Below, piece after piece: positions 36,531 through 44,755 of a DNA stretch of 64,000 nucleotides (position 1 is its first letter; every line of letters starts with the position of its first letter). A model generated the notes under the pieces. The model did no database searches, was not told the origin of the DNA, and saw only the letters and a list, made by a program, of their open reading frames with translations. The stretch spans positions 682,001 to 746,000 of the forward strand of contig NZ_BSOT01000006.1 of NCBI RefSeq assembly GCF_030160655.1, given 5' to 3'. The position numbers and the translations under genes are program-made. Source of the stretch: Agaribacter marinus. GTDB lineage: Bacteria; Pseudomonadota; Gammaproteobacteria; Enterobacterales; Alteromonadaceae.

Positions 36531-36580
36531 CTAGTTGAACGACTTTCTCGTTCGTACGGACGAACAGCTTATTCAACTAG
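36531..36580. repeat. Nested inverted repeat over the FecR/LamG stop codon
   Basis: Outer arms CTAGTTGAA (36531-36539) and TTCAACTAG (36572-36580) enclose inner arms GTTCGT (36550-36555) and ACGAAC (36560-36565). The right outer arm overlaps the last codons of the anti-sigma gene. It may be a terminator-like or mRNA-stabilising structure for the minus-strand operon; there is no T-run. Confidence 0.45.
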
Positions 36581-38161
36581 GGTGTTATTCTTCATTAGTC
36601 TGCGTATTTGCTCTTGGCTCAAGGCCGCTTCAAACACAAATAGTTCATCGACACTACCTTTAAAGTAGTTTTGTGTTTCATGGGCTGCATTTGGGTGATA
36701 GCCAATGTTTCTGCCCAAACTGAGTGGTTTGGACTTTGGATGATCTAATTGCGTGTTAACTTTGGCAATTGATTTGTTTTGCGTTTTTTCTAACTTTCCG
36801 TCCACATAAAGTAGTATATGCGTAGAAACATCGGAAGTTTCACCCCCGTAAAGTACCACTGCTATATGATGCCATTGATTGTCTCGCAAATCAGTGTGTC
36901 CTACCACTTGGGCGTTATATGTACCGATGCGTATCCGCCCCAGCTCACCGTTATTTTTTTCTGGATTGGGGGATATTTGCCAAGAGGCATAGTTCTCTTG
37001 TAGGCCCCAATTAATAATGCCGTAGGCGTTATCTGTTGAAAAATCACTCGGTACTTTAACCCAAAAACTAACGGTCCGCGGATCGTTATTTCCGATACCA
37101 GGAAAGTTGGTTTCTAGCCAATGACCGTTGCCATTAAAGTTTATTGCTCTTCCGTAAACGCCGTCGAGTAGTTCAATGGGTGTTTGTTTTTGCGATTGAT
37201 CTATTGCGTAAAATTCAGAATTATCAAAGCCGTTGCTGAGAGCTAAGAACTTATTGTTTTCTTTTTCATCAAATGACCAATGTAAATAATTGGGTCGTTC
37301 CGCAGAGTTTCCTGGTAATACACGCCTAAACTCCTTTGGGTTACTATGAATATGTTCTATATCATCCGCATGATTGAACGCTAATGCTTGGTCTTTTTTC
37401 AAATGCTGATACGACTGTAGTTTACTCGCTCGTGCTTTTACTTCGCCTTCTAAGACATGTACTTGTGAGTCTCCATTAGCTAACACGTCGACGCCAAACT
37501 CAGTGCCTAAGTCAATGATCTCAGCGCTCGGTGTATCTATGCGGAAGCCGATGGCGTTCGGCGGTACTTTGGCAACTAGCTTTCCACTATCTACGAACAC
37601 TTTATTCTCGCTTTGCAATGTGAGTTTTACTGGAGCTTCGAGCACAAGGATAACGCCATTGCTTAAGGTCAGCTCACTGTAGCCTTCGGAGAGTTCAATA
37701 CTACCGCTTCCCAGTTTATCACCTATTTTAAGATGGTTATCTACGACTGATGTTGCGGCAATTTGAGTTATGATTGCGATATGTCTTTGTTTATCCAAAA
37801 AATTTGCTATAAACAAAAAACATGCAAAAGCGGCAATACTTGCCACCATTGCAACTTGGCTTCTGAACCAAGGTTGTTGTTTGGCCTTACGACTGCCAAT
37901 CTTTCGTAATACGTGACTCGTGAGGGCTGATTGCTCTCTAGTTTGGATTCGCGTGATTACTTCTTCGCTAAACAACGTCGCATCATTAAGTGGCTCTAGC
38001 TCACCTGTCATTATTCTGCCGTTGGCAACCAAGGCACTTAGCTCTTCGAGTAGTGCAGGACTTTCTTTACATGCGTCTAGTAATTCGGAGGATACGTCGT
38101 CACCCGCTAAATATGCGGCAAGTAAACTTTCCTGTGATTTGCTCAATATAGAAGTAGCCAT
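36569..38161 (-). CDS. FecR-domain anti-sigma/sensor protein with LamG domain
   Basis: 530 residues. A cytoplasmic N-terminal part (about 1-100, helical, DDVSSELLDACKESP) is followed by one membrane span (about 101-122). A periplasmic FecR domain follows (about 145-260, with FRIDTPSAEIIDLGTEFGVD and VHVLEGEVKARA), then a LamG/concanavalin-like lectin domain (about 290-525, AINFNGNGHWLETNFP and WHHIAVVLY). This layout is known mainly from Planctomycetes and Verrucomicrobia beside ECF sigma factors. The sigma gene lies three bases upstream. I infer that the LamG domain senses a polysaccharide fragment and controls the sigma factor. Confidence 0.87.
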   Translation of the reverse strand: MATSILSKSQESLLAAYLAGDDVSSELLDACKESPALLEELSALVANGRIMTGELEPLNDATLFSEEVITRIQTREQSALTSHVLRKIGSRKAKQQPWFRSQVAMVASIAAFACFLFIANFLDKQRHIAIITQIAATSVVDNHLKIGDKLGSGSIELSEGYSELTLSNGVILVLEAPVKLTLQSENKVFVDSGKLVAKVPPNAIGFRIDTPSAEIIDLGTEFGVDVLANGDSQVHVLEGEVKARASKLQSYQHLKKDQALAFNHADDIEHIHSNPKEFRRVLPGNSAERPNYLHWSFDEKENNKFLALSNGFDNSEFYAIDQSQKQTPIELLDGVYGRAINFNGNGHWLETNFPGIGNNDPRTVSFWVKVPSDFSTDNAYGIINWGLQENYASWQISPNPEKNNGELGRIRIGTYNAQVVGHTDLRDNQWHHIAVVLYGGETSDVSTHILLYVDGKLEKTQNKSIAKVNTQLDHPKSKPLSLGRNIGYHPNAAHETQNYFKGSVDELFVFEAALSQEQIRRLMKNNTLVE

Positions 38162-38164
38162 ACT

Positions 38165-38728
38165 TTACGTATTCGTCCTATTTTCTATGCAGGTCTTGAG
38201 TTTTTGTCTTAGTCGATACATCCGCATTGTCATTGTGGAATGACGATCCCCATACTTTTTACAAAGCTCTGACAACGAATACCCCAAGGTAAAGTGCTCA
38301 GTCAGCAGTGTACGCATTTTCTCGTCTAGTTTATTTAAACAATACTTGAGATGTGCCGTCAATGCAGATTCTTGTTCTGCGTGAAAACGTTGCTCTATTT
38401 GCTGGTTAATTAATGTTTCTAACTCATTGTTGCCACCCACTGCAACAGGTGCATGTTTGCGTTGATGATTACGCAATAGGTTGGTCGCTATGCCGCGAAG
38501 CCATGCACTAAATGATGCGTTCATTTGAAAGTGACTCAATTTGTCATAGGCAACAATAAACGTTTCTTGGGCTAAATCTTCAGCTTCATGAATATTATTC
38601 ATACGCACTCTCAAATATGCTCTAACCGCTGATTCATGTCGTTTAACTAATATAGAAAAAGCGTTGTTGTTGCCTGTTTTGGTTTTTTCGATGAGGCTTA
38701 TATCACTAATATCTGTTGCTGAGCTCAT
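38165..38728 (-). CDS. ECF-type RNA polymerase sigma factor
   Basis: 187 residues. Region 2 shows RHESAVRAYLRVRM and AEDLAQETFIVAYDKL; region 4 shows GYSLSELCKKYGDRHSTMTM and YRLRQKLKTCI. It looks like the Rhodopirellula/Verrucomicrobium-type sigma-70 subfamily that pairs with FecR/LamG proteins. Its start overlaps the lactonase stop (TAATG), and its anti-sigma follows three bases later. Its position at the end of the galactan operon suggests autoregulated control of the island. Confidence 0.92.
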   Translation of the reverse strand: MSSATDISDISLIEKTKTGNNNAFSILVKRHESAVRAYLRVRMNNIHEAEDLAQETFIVAYDKLSHFQMNASFSAWLRGIATNLLRNHQRKHAPVAVGGNNELETLINQQIEQRFHAEQESALTAHLKYCLNKLDEKMRTLLTEHFTLGYSLSELCKKYGDRHSTMTMRMYRLRQKLKTCIENRTNT

Positions 38729-39966
38729 TACGGATTTGTTCGTGTACTTACAAATTTATCGCCAAGCGCAGACACATATGATGGCTTAGTTATTGACAAC
38801 GATATGCCTGTTGGTATCAGTTTTCCTGAACTGAGCTCTCGTTTTATAAGATTAAGTGTATCGCTATGCTGGTTGGCTACAAGTATATAGTCTTGTGAGG
38901 ATGAAAAATTGAAATCTCTAGGATGTTTACCACCGCTACTGACTTTATTGATCAATGATAATTTGCCTTTTTCTTTGATCTCGTAAGCATATAGCATATC
39001 TTCGCCTCTAACGGCGGCATATAGATGTTTTCCTGACTTATCTATGCGAATAGCGGAGGCAATGTTGTTTGTCTCTCCTTGCTTTTGAGGGTGTAGTAGT
39101 GTTTTATGCAACTGGTCTAGTTTTCCTGTTTGTGAGCTTTGCTTGTACACTGTAATACTATTGCTAAGTTCGTTCAGGCTAAATACAATATTTTGATTTG
39201 GATGGAATGCAAGATGGCGAGGACCGTCGCCCGAATCTAGCTTGATGCGGTGAAGGGGACGTGACAACGCGTTTTCTTGTCCATCAAAAACTAATATTTC
39301 GTCAGTACCTAAATCACTCGTGTAAAGGTAACGATTGTCATTACTCCACCCCACGTAATGCAGGTGGGAACTTTGCTGACGTGCAGTGATACTTTTACCT
39401 ACATTGTTAAATTTACCAAGTGCCGAGGTATTCGTATCGGTGATATCGAACAGGCCGATGTCACCGCTTGTGTAGTTAGCTACCGCGACTTTCGACTGAT
39501 CACGGTTAGTATTTATATGGCATATTCCTCGTCCATCAATATTTAACGATTCTCGTAAATCAAATTTTTGTGTATTTTTATTCCAACTATATTGGAGTAA
39601 CAGTGGTGATTTTTTTTCATCGGTAGCAATGCTATATAAGCGCCTTTGCTGTGGTAGCCAAGCTAAATACGAAGCATTATATGCTGCGGCGACTAACTGT
39701 TTTTTGGCCAACAGTTGCGCATTTGTATCATAGCTAACCAGTTGGATACCGCTTTCTGCGCTTGTTCCATATCCGCCAATGATAAAGTGTTCTATGTCTG
39801 GCCTCATGCTAAGGTCATCTTCATGAGGTAGTGTGTTTGGCACGTTTTTACAAGCGCCAAGCGTCACAAGCACAGCTGCAAATACTGCGGTTTTTAGGGC
39901 TTTCTGCAACCGAGCTTGCCAAGGTTTTGTGAAGGGATTGTCCTTGTTAAGCATATTATTTACCAT
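38728..39966 (-). CDS. Beta-propeller lactonase-family lipoprotein
   Basis: 412 residues from the ATG at 39966 (AGGTGATG upstream); the frame extends to 40014. A charged n-region, a hydrophobic stretch and the lipobox LGAC predict a lipoprotein. The body is a seven-bladed propeller like 6-phosphogluconolactonase (PF10282), with DSGDGPRHLAFHPNQ and GGKHPRDFNFSSSQDYILVA. The family hydrolyses sugar lactones, though many members are uncharacterised. It overlaps the end of the FAD oxidoreductase gene only if the longer start is used. Together they suggest oxidation of a sugar to a lactone and its opening, but the predicted compartments differ. Confidence 0.8.
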   Translation of the reverse strand: MVNNMLNKDNPFTKPWQARLQKALKTAVFAAVLVTLGACKNVPNTLPHEDDLSMRPDIEHFIIGGYGTSAESGIQLVSYDTNAQLLAKKQLVAAAYNASYLAWLPQQRRLYSIATDEKKSPLLLQYSWNKNTQKFDLRESLNIDGRGICHINTNRDQSKVAVANYTSGDIGLFDITDTNTSALGKFNNVGKSITARQQSSHLHYVGWSNDNRYLYTSDLGTDEILVFDGQENALSRPLHRIKLDSGDGPRHLAFHPNQNIVFSLNELSNSITVYKQSSQTGKLDQLHKTLLHPQKQGETNNIASAIRIDKSGKHLYAAVRGEDMLYAYEIKEKGKLSLINKVSSGGKHPRDFNFSSSQDYILVANQHSDTLNLIKRELSSGKLIPTGISLSITKPSYVSALGDKFVSTRTNP

Positions 39967-39973
39967 TTTTTCA

Positions 39974-42259
39974 TCACCTGACTTGTATTTCAAATAGGGC
40001 GGCTGGCACATCACTAGATGGGTGATCTAACTCAATTATCAACTCTTGGCTGGTAATCGATGAATCGAGCGTCAGCGTGTTTACCGTTTGATAGTTATTA
40101 TTAACATCAGCCAGTAACTTACCTTCAGCAGTTCTAATTCGGTAGCTTTTAACGCAATACGGCATTTCTGATTCTGGGTGCTGCATTAACACAGTTTCTA
40201 AGGCGTGGTCATAGTCGGTATCAAAAAATAAGGTAATTTCTGAAAGCTCTACTTTTTCTTGCCAAGTGATCTTTAGCGTTGGTTGAGTATCAGCATAATC
40301 CGAAACCCACGCATTACTATTTAACCATGGACGTAAGTGACCGTTTACAACATTATCTTTGCTAAATGCAGGCAGTGGTGGATCGAAAGATACCGCTAAA
40401 TTCTGCCCCTTTGGACGACGTTCTGGTGTCCAAAACTCAAATTCTTCAATACCACTATTGGCGGGAGCTTCCTGTCTACCTGAGTTAGATACTGCCTTAT
40501 GTACTTTGTTAAAGACACTCATAGTACCGCTGACTAGTTGTGTCGATATTTCTAACTGAATGTACTGATTCGCTAGAAAGCAAACAAAACCATATTGGTC
40601 GATGACATCCACATCAGTAAAGTCAAATTCAATCGTTTGTTTACCAGCATGCACGGGGAGACTGATCGTTTTGTTTATTATATCTGGCGTGTAGTTTTCG
40701 GGCTTTTCACTTGTACGCAATTGACACACGATCTCTGTATCTCGTTCAGCGATTATGTTTATTGAAACAATAGGCGCGTTACCTTTTTTCAACGGTATCA
40801 ATTGAGCTGCAGACTGCGCAAGGGATACATAATCTCCACAGCTCTCATAGTTTTTCAAGACAAGTTCACTACTGGCAAATATATTGGCAAAAGATACTTT
40901 GTTAGCGCTTTTATCAAGTGCAACCCCCGGAATTCCATGGCCGAATCGGTTTAATCGCTGTTGTAATTGGTGAATGAGTTCTTTCTCCAGTAAGTCCTTT
41001 GGACTCACTGATAAATCTTTGCACATAGCGGCGGCTTCACCTACTGCTTGACCACCATGGGCGCAGGTAATCATTACTCGTGTTGACCCATATGCCATGT
41101 GTGTTGCGCTGATATTACGCCCAGCAAAATAGAGGTTGTCGATGTCTTTACTGACAAAGCAACGATAAGGAATTTGATATACTCCCTTAGAGTGAAACTG
41201 AGAGCAAGCAGGTTTTTCACTGTAAATACCTTCAGACGGATGAATATCGATTGCCCACCCACCAAAAGATATAGCATCGTAAAAGTTAGTTTGTTCAACA
41301 ACATCTTGCTGCTTAAGCATATACTCACCATTGAATCGGCGGCTTTCGCGCTTACCAGGCACTGTGCCAACCCATTCCAAGGTTAAGTTGTCAACATCTT
41401 CAAATTGGCCGCTATTTTTTATGTAGTCCCAAATACCGTATACAATTTTCCAAAGTTCCCATTTGATTTCTTCTGTTTCATAGATAGTGTCGCGAATACC
41501 GCCGTATTCAACCCACCAAAATTTTACGCCAGAATCGTGGCCATGAATGTTTTTCGAGCGAGGATTGGCACCAATTTCTTCATGTGAGTAGGCAAAGCTG
41601 GGGGCTTTGTAAGTAACAGCGTGGTCAACTTTTTTGCTGTAAAAAAATAAGGTATGTCCTAGTATTTGGTTACTTTCGTCTTCACTTGCCAATAATTCAC
41701 CGAACTCTTCCCTGGACTCTGCGCCAATACGGAAGCTAGCGCCTGCATTAAAGCCGACTAGGCCATCACCGGTTGCGTCGCAAAACAAGGGCGCTGAAAT
41801 GGTGTAATGTGTGGAGTTTTGACTACAAAAAGCATCAATACTATCTATTTTTGTGTCTAATGATTTATTGACCTGATAGGCAGCAGTGTTAAGAAGCAGA
41901 GTAATATTTTGTTCTGCAGAGACTTTGTCTAACAGAATGGCATCAAAGTAAAGGGGGTTGCCATCTTTGTTGGTTTTTAGGTTTTCCAACATTATTTCAT
42001 CAATCACGCCACCTTCGCGCGACCAACGGTTGTTGTTGCCCATATGAGATGTTGCGCCTAAGGCCCAAATTCTCACTTCACTTGACGCGTTACCTCCCAG
42101 TACTGGACGGTCTTGAACCAATATAACTTTGGTCCCGGCTCGAGCAGCCGTAATTGCCGCGCATACACCAGCTAATCCGCCGCCAGCGATAACAAAGTCT
42201 GTTGTTAAACAAACTTTTTTATTGATTCGTGTATTTTTACTAAACGTTTCTTTAATCAT
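39974..42259 (-). CDS. FAD-dependent oxidoreductase (FAD_oxidored family)
   Basis: 761 residues, no signal peptide, so probably cytoplasmic. The N-terminus carries the dinucleotide-binding motif FVIAGGGLAGVCAAITAARAG (about 23-43) and GGNASSEVRIWALGA. A second FAD-contact block, IDNLYFAGRNISATHMAYGS, lies near residue 375. About 600-761 is beta-rich and discoidin-like (SYRIRTAEGKLL, LIIELDHPSSDVPAALFEI). PF12831 proteins are frequent in polysaccharide loci but their substrates are mostly unknown. It follows two GH117 genes, so a galactose, anhydrogalactose or glycoside substrate is plausible. This is inference. Confidence 0.82.
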   Translation of the reverse strand: MIKETFSKNTRINKKVCLTTDFVIAGGGLAGVCAAITAARAGTKVILVQDRPVLGGNASSEVRIWALGATSHMGNNNRWSREGGVIDEIMLENLKTNKDGNPLYFDAILLDKVSAEQNITLLLNTAAYQVNKSLDTKIDSIDAFCSQNSTHYTISAPLFCDATGDGLVGFNAGASFRIGAESREEFGELLASEDESNQILGHTLFFYSKKVDHAVTYKAPSFAYSHEEIGANPRSKNIHGHDSGVKFWWVEYGGIRDTIYETEEIKWELWKIVYGIWDYIKNSGQFEDVDNLTLEWVGTVPGKRESRRFNGEYMLKQQDVVEQTNFYDAISFGGWAIDIHPSEGIYSEKPACSQFHSKGVYQIPYRCFVSKDIDNLYFAGRNISATHMAYGSTRVMITCAHGGQAVGEAAAMCKDLSVSPKDLLEKELIHQLQQRLNRFGHGIPGVALDKSANKVSFANIFASSELVLKNYESCGDYVSLAQSAAQLIPLKKGNAPIVSINIIAERDTEIVCQLRTSEKPENYTPDIINKTISLPVHAGKQTIEFDFTDVDVIDQYGFVCFLANQYIQLEISTQLVSGTMSVFNKVHKAVSNSGRQEAPANSGIEEFEFWTPERRPKGQNLAVSFDPPLPAFSKDNVVNGHLRPWLNSNAWVSDYADTQPTLKITWQEKVELSEITLFFDTDYDHALETVLMQHPESEMPYCVKSYRIRTAEGKLLADVNNNYQTVNTLTLDSSITSQELIIELDHPSSDVPAALFEIQVR

Positions 42260-42354
42260 TATATTTACTATATTTGTTCGTTATTTTAGTCACTGATTTG
42301 CATTAAATTTCATTTCAGTGAAGTATTGTCAATGACGATGCTTAACTCTATATT

Positions 42355-43542
42355 TTATTCTAGTGCTTTAGTTCGTCGTGCTTTAGCTTGTTTGGGTGAC
42401 AACCTTTGTGCAAAAAATGCACTGGGAGCATGCACTACGTCAGTCTCCTTCATATCTTTACTGGTGTCGTTCAACATCAAATTACAGTCGAATCGACCCA
42501 AATAACTATGCTTGGTTGTCGGATCTTTTTTATCTGAAAAATGACAAATTCCCCATTGTATACCGTGACCGTACTTGGTATTCGTAAATGCCTCTGGATT
42601 ATATGGTTTCGCACCTACGGGCATCATTGATGTAGTCGCAGCAAGTGAAAAATTAACGCCATCTGGTGAGAACTGAATACTGTTACTTTCGTTGCCATTT
42701 CTTATTGCGAAAGCGGCAATACCTTCTTTAAAAGGAAAAAAGGTAGTTTCGTGACCTGAGTTCATAATTGGGTTTAACGGGTGCTTTTCGAAAGGCCCCA
42801 AAGGGTGCTCCGCTGTGGCTAAACCTAAGCCAACTAAGTAATCTGGGCGGTCACCAAAAGCAGCTTTATAATAAAAGTGAATTTTGTCTTGATACAACAA
42901 TAAGTATGGGCCATGTACAGAATACTGGTCCCAACTGCCGGGTTCACCATTTGGCACCACTAGTTGATTGTGTGGTGTCCATGGTCCATCTGGCGAATCC
43001 GCTACTGACACGGTAACAGGGCAGTTATCCCCTTTTACCATGCTTGGTTCGACAAACGCTTGATAGTATAGATAGTACTTACCTTCCCAGACTAATATAT
43101 CGGGTGTACACACTGAGCGCCATCCCCAGTTCGGCTTTTCTGGGCGTCCAACCGCAATACCTTGTTCATCCCATGTAAAACCGTCTTCGCTGGTTGCATA
43201 CCATATGTCGGCTAAGTCCCAATCGGTTGATGGCGCTGTATTATTGCACCCTTCTGGCCCTTGAGGTGGTACCGGTGTATCTCGTTTGGTATACCACATA
43301 TAATACAAGCCATTGACCGAAATTATTTTAGACGGATCGCGACGCGAGACTGTACCGTCATTGTTACTGTAGTCAAAGCCTTTCAAGCGCGTGTACTTAA
43401 AGCTAGTGAACAAGGGATTGTCTTCAGGGCGCGGTGTTAGATAATTGTCGTATAGTCTTGTCATCGCTTGACTCAGCTCGCGAGCAGGCTTTTTTTGTGG
43501 AATATCCCACGGGAAGCTGTCCGCCACTTTATCAATCATCAT
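42355..43542 (-). CDS. GH117 family protein, second copy, with altered catalytic site
   Basis: 395 residues from the ATG at 43542 (AAGGG upstream); the gene overlaps the end of the first GH117 copy by 11 bases. It has the five-bladed propeller and the blocks SRRDPSKII (Asp69) and NSGHETTFFPF (His/Glu at about 264-265). The middle block reads SVHGPYLLLY, where the first copy has SIHDPYPIVY. The lost aspartate corresponds to Asp252 of Zobellia AhgA or Asp245 of BpGH117. A GAC to GGC change is enough to explain it. It may be inactive, bind only, or use a different substrate. No signal peptide. Confidence 0.88.
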   Translation of the reverse strand: MMIDKVADSFPWDIPQKKPARELSQAMTRLYDNYLTPRPEDNPLFTSFKYTRLKGFDYSNNDGTVSRRDPSKIISVNGLYYMWYTKRDTPVPPQGPEGCNNTAPSTDWDLADIWYATSEDGFTWDEQGIAVGRPEKPNWGWRSVCTPDILVWEGKYYLYYQAFVEPSMVKGDNCPVTVSVADSPDGPWTPHNQLVVPNGEPGSWDQYSVHGPYLLLYQDKIHFYYKAAFGDRPDYLVGLGLATAEHPLGPFEKHPLNPIMNSGHETTFFPFKEGIAAFAIRNGNESNSIQFSPDGVNFSLAATTSMMPVGAKPYNPEAFTNTKYGHGIQWGICHFSDKKDPTTKHSYLGRFDCNLMLNDTSKDMKETDVVHAPSAFFAQRLSPKQAKARRTKALE

Positions 43543-44746
43543 TATTGCCCTTTTGCTTCGCTTGAGTTCTAGCGAGTTGTTGGCGTTGTTCATATTGTTC
43601 AGATGTTAAGCTTTGAGCAAAGAAGACCTCAGGATCATGAATTACATCAGTTTCCTTCATATCCTTATTTCCGCCATTAAGCATCAAGTTACAGTCGAAT
43701 CGACCCAAAAAGCTATGCTTTGTGCTTGGGTCTTTCTTGTCTGAAAAGTGACACAATCCCCATTCAAGACCTTCAGAAAAACCGCTGTCAGTAAAGGCAT
43801 CCGGTAGATAAGGACCAGAAGCCACGGGCATCATTGAGCTTACTGAGGCAATAGAAAAGTTTACGCCATCATCCGAATATTGAATTGTATTGCTCTCATT
43901 GCCATTTCTGATGGCGAACGCAGCGATGCCGTCTTTGAACGGAAAATACGTGGTTTCATGACCTGAATTTAAAATGGGATTTAGTGGGTGTTTTACAAAA
44001 GGTCCCATTGGATTACTAGCAATAGCTAAGCCGTTGCCAACCAAATAGTCGGGCCTATCTCCGAATGCAGCTTTGTAGTAAAGGTAAATCTTACCTTTAT
44101 ACACGATTGGATAGGGGTCATGTATAGAGTATTGATCCCAACTTCCACGCTCGCCATTTTGCACGACTACTTCGTTGCACGGTGTCCATGGTCCATCAGG
44201 GCTGTCGGCTGAAGACAAGGTTACAGGGCAATGATCGCCTTTTAAACCACTAGCTTCCATGAAGGCTTGATAGTAAAGATAGTATTTACCCTTCCATACC
44301 AGAATATCTGGTGTAGACACTGAACGCCAGCCTAACCCAGGTTTTGGTGGCCGCGTAATGGCTACACTTTGCTCTTGCCAGCTAAAACCGTCATCACTGG
44401 TTGCATACCAAATCTCTGCAAGATCCCAGTCTGTTGATGGTATTTTATCTGTGCATTGTTCTGCACCGCGAGGCGGAGTGATGGTATCGCGCTTTGTGTA
44501 CCACATGTAATACACGCCATCTACATTGATGATTTTAGACGGATCCCGACGTGAGACTGTGCCGTCATGATTGTTGTAGTCGAAGCCCTCAATTTTAGTA
44601 TATTTAAAACTAGTGAATAGAGGATTATCTTCTGGCCTTGGTGTTAAATAGTTATCATAAAGCCTTTCCATTGCCTCGCTTAGCTGTCGATTTGGCTTGG
44701 TTTCAGGAATGTCCCAGGGAAAACTATTGTTAGATTTAATTGTCAT
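43532..44746 (-). CDS. GH117 family alpha-1,3-(3,6-anhydro)-L-galactosidase, first copy
   Basis: 404 residues, no signal peptide, so cytoplasmic. GH117 enzymes cleave neoagarobiose to D-galactose and 3,6-anhydro-L-galactose. All three acidic residues and the family histidine are visible: Asp68 (SRRDPSKII), Asp210 (SIHDPY), His263 and Glu264 (NSGHETTYFPF). DWDLAEIWYATSDDG and YYLYYQAF are further family blocks. The start has AAGGAT just upstream and lies ten bases after the symporter stop. It is followed by a diverged paralogue. Clade assignment within GH117, and so the exact substrate, cannot be made by eye. Confidence 0.9.
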   Translation of the reverse strand: MTIKSNNSFPWDIPETKPNRQLSEAMERLYDNYLTPRPEDNPLFTSFKYTKIEGFDYNNHDGTVSRRDPSKIINVDGVYYMWYTKRDTITPPRGAEQCTDKIPSTDWDLAEIWYATSDDGFSWQEQSVAITRPPKPGLGWRSVSTPDILVWKGKYYLYYQAFMEASGLKGDHCPVTLSSADSPDGPWTPCNEVVVQNGERGSWDQYSIHDPYPIVYKGKIYLYYKAAFGDRPDYLVGNGLAIASNPMGPFVKHPLNPILNSGHETTYFPFKDGIAAFAIRNGNESNTIQYSDDGVNFSIASVSSMMPVASGPYLPDAFTDSGFSEGLEWGLCHFSDKKDPSTKHSFLGRFDCNLMLNGGNKDMKETDVIHDPEVFFAQSLTSEQYEQRQQLARTQAKQKGNNDD

Positions 44747-44755
44747 AATTATCCT

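Noticed and set aside
42355-44746. GH43 assignment for the tandem propeller enzymes
   Set aside because: The SRRDPSxI, HDP and NSGHE blocks and overall length fit GH117, which shares the propeller fold with GH43.
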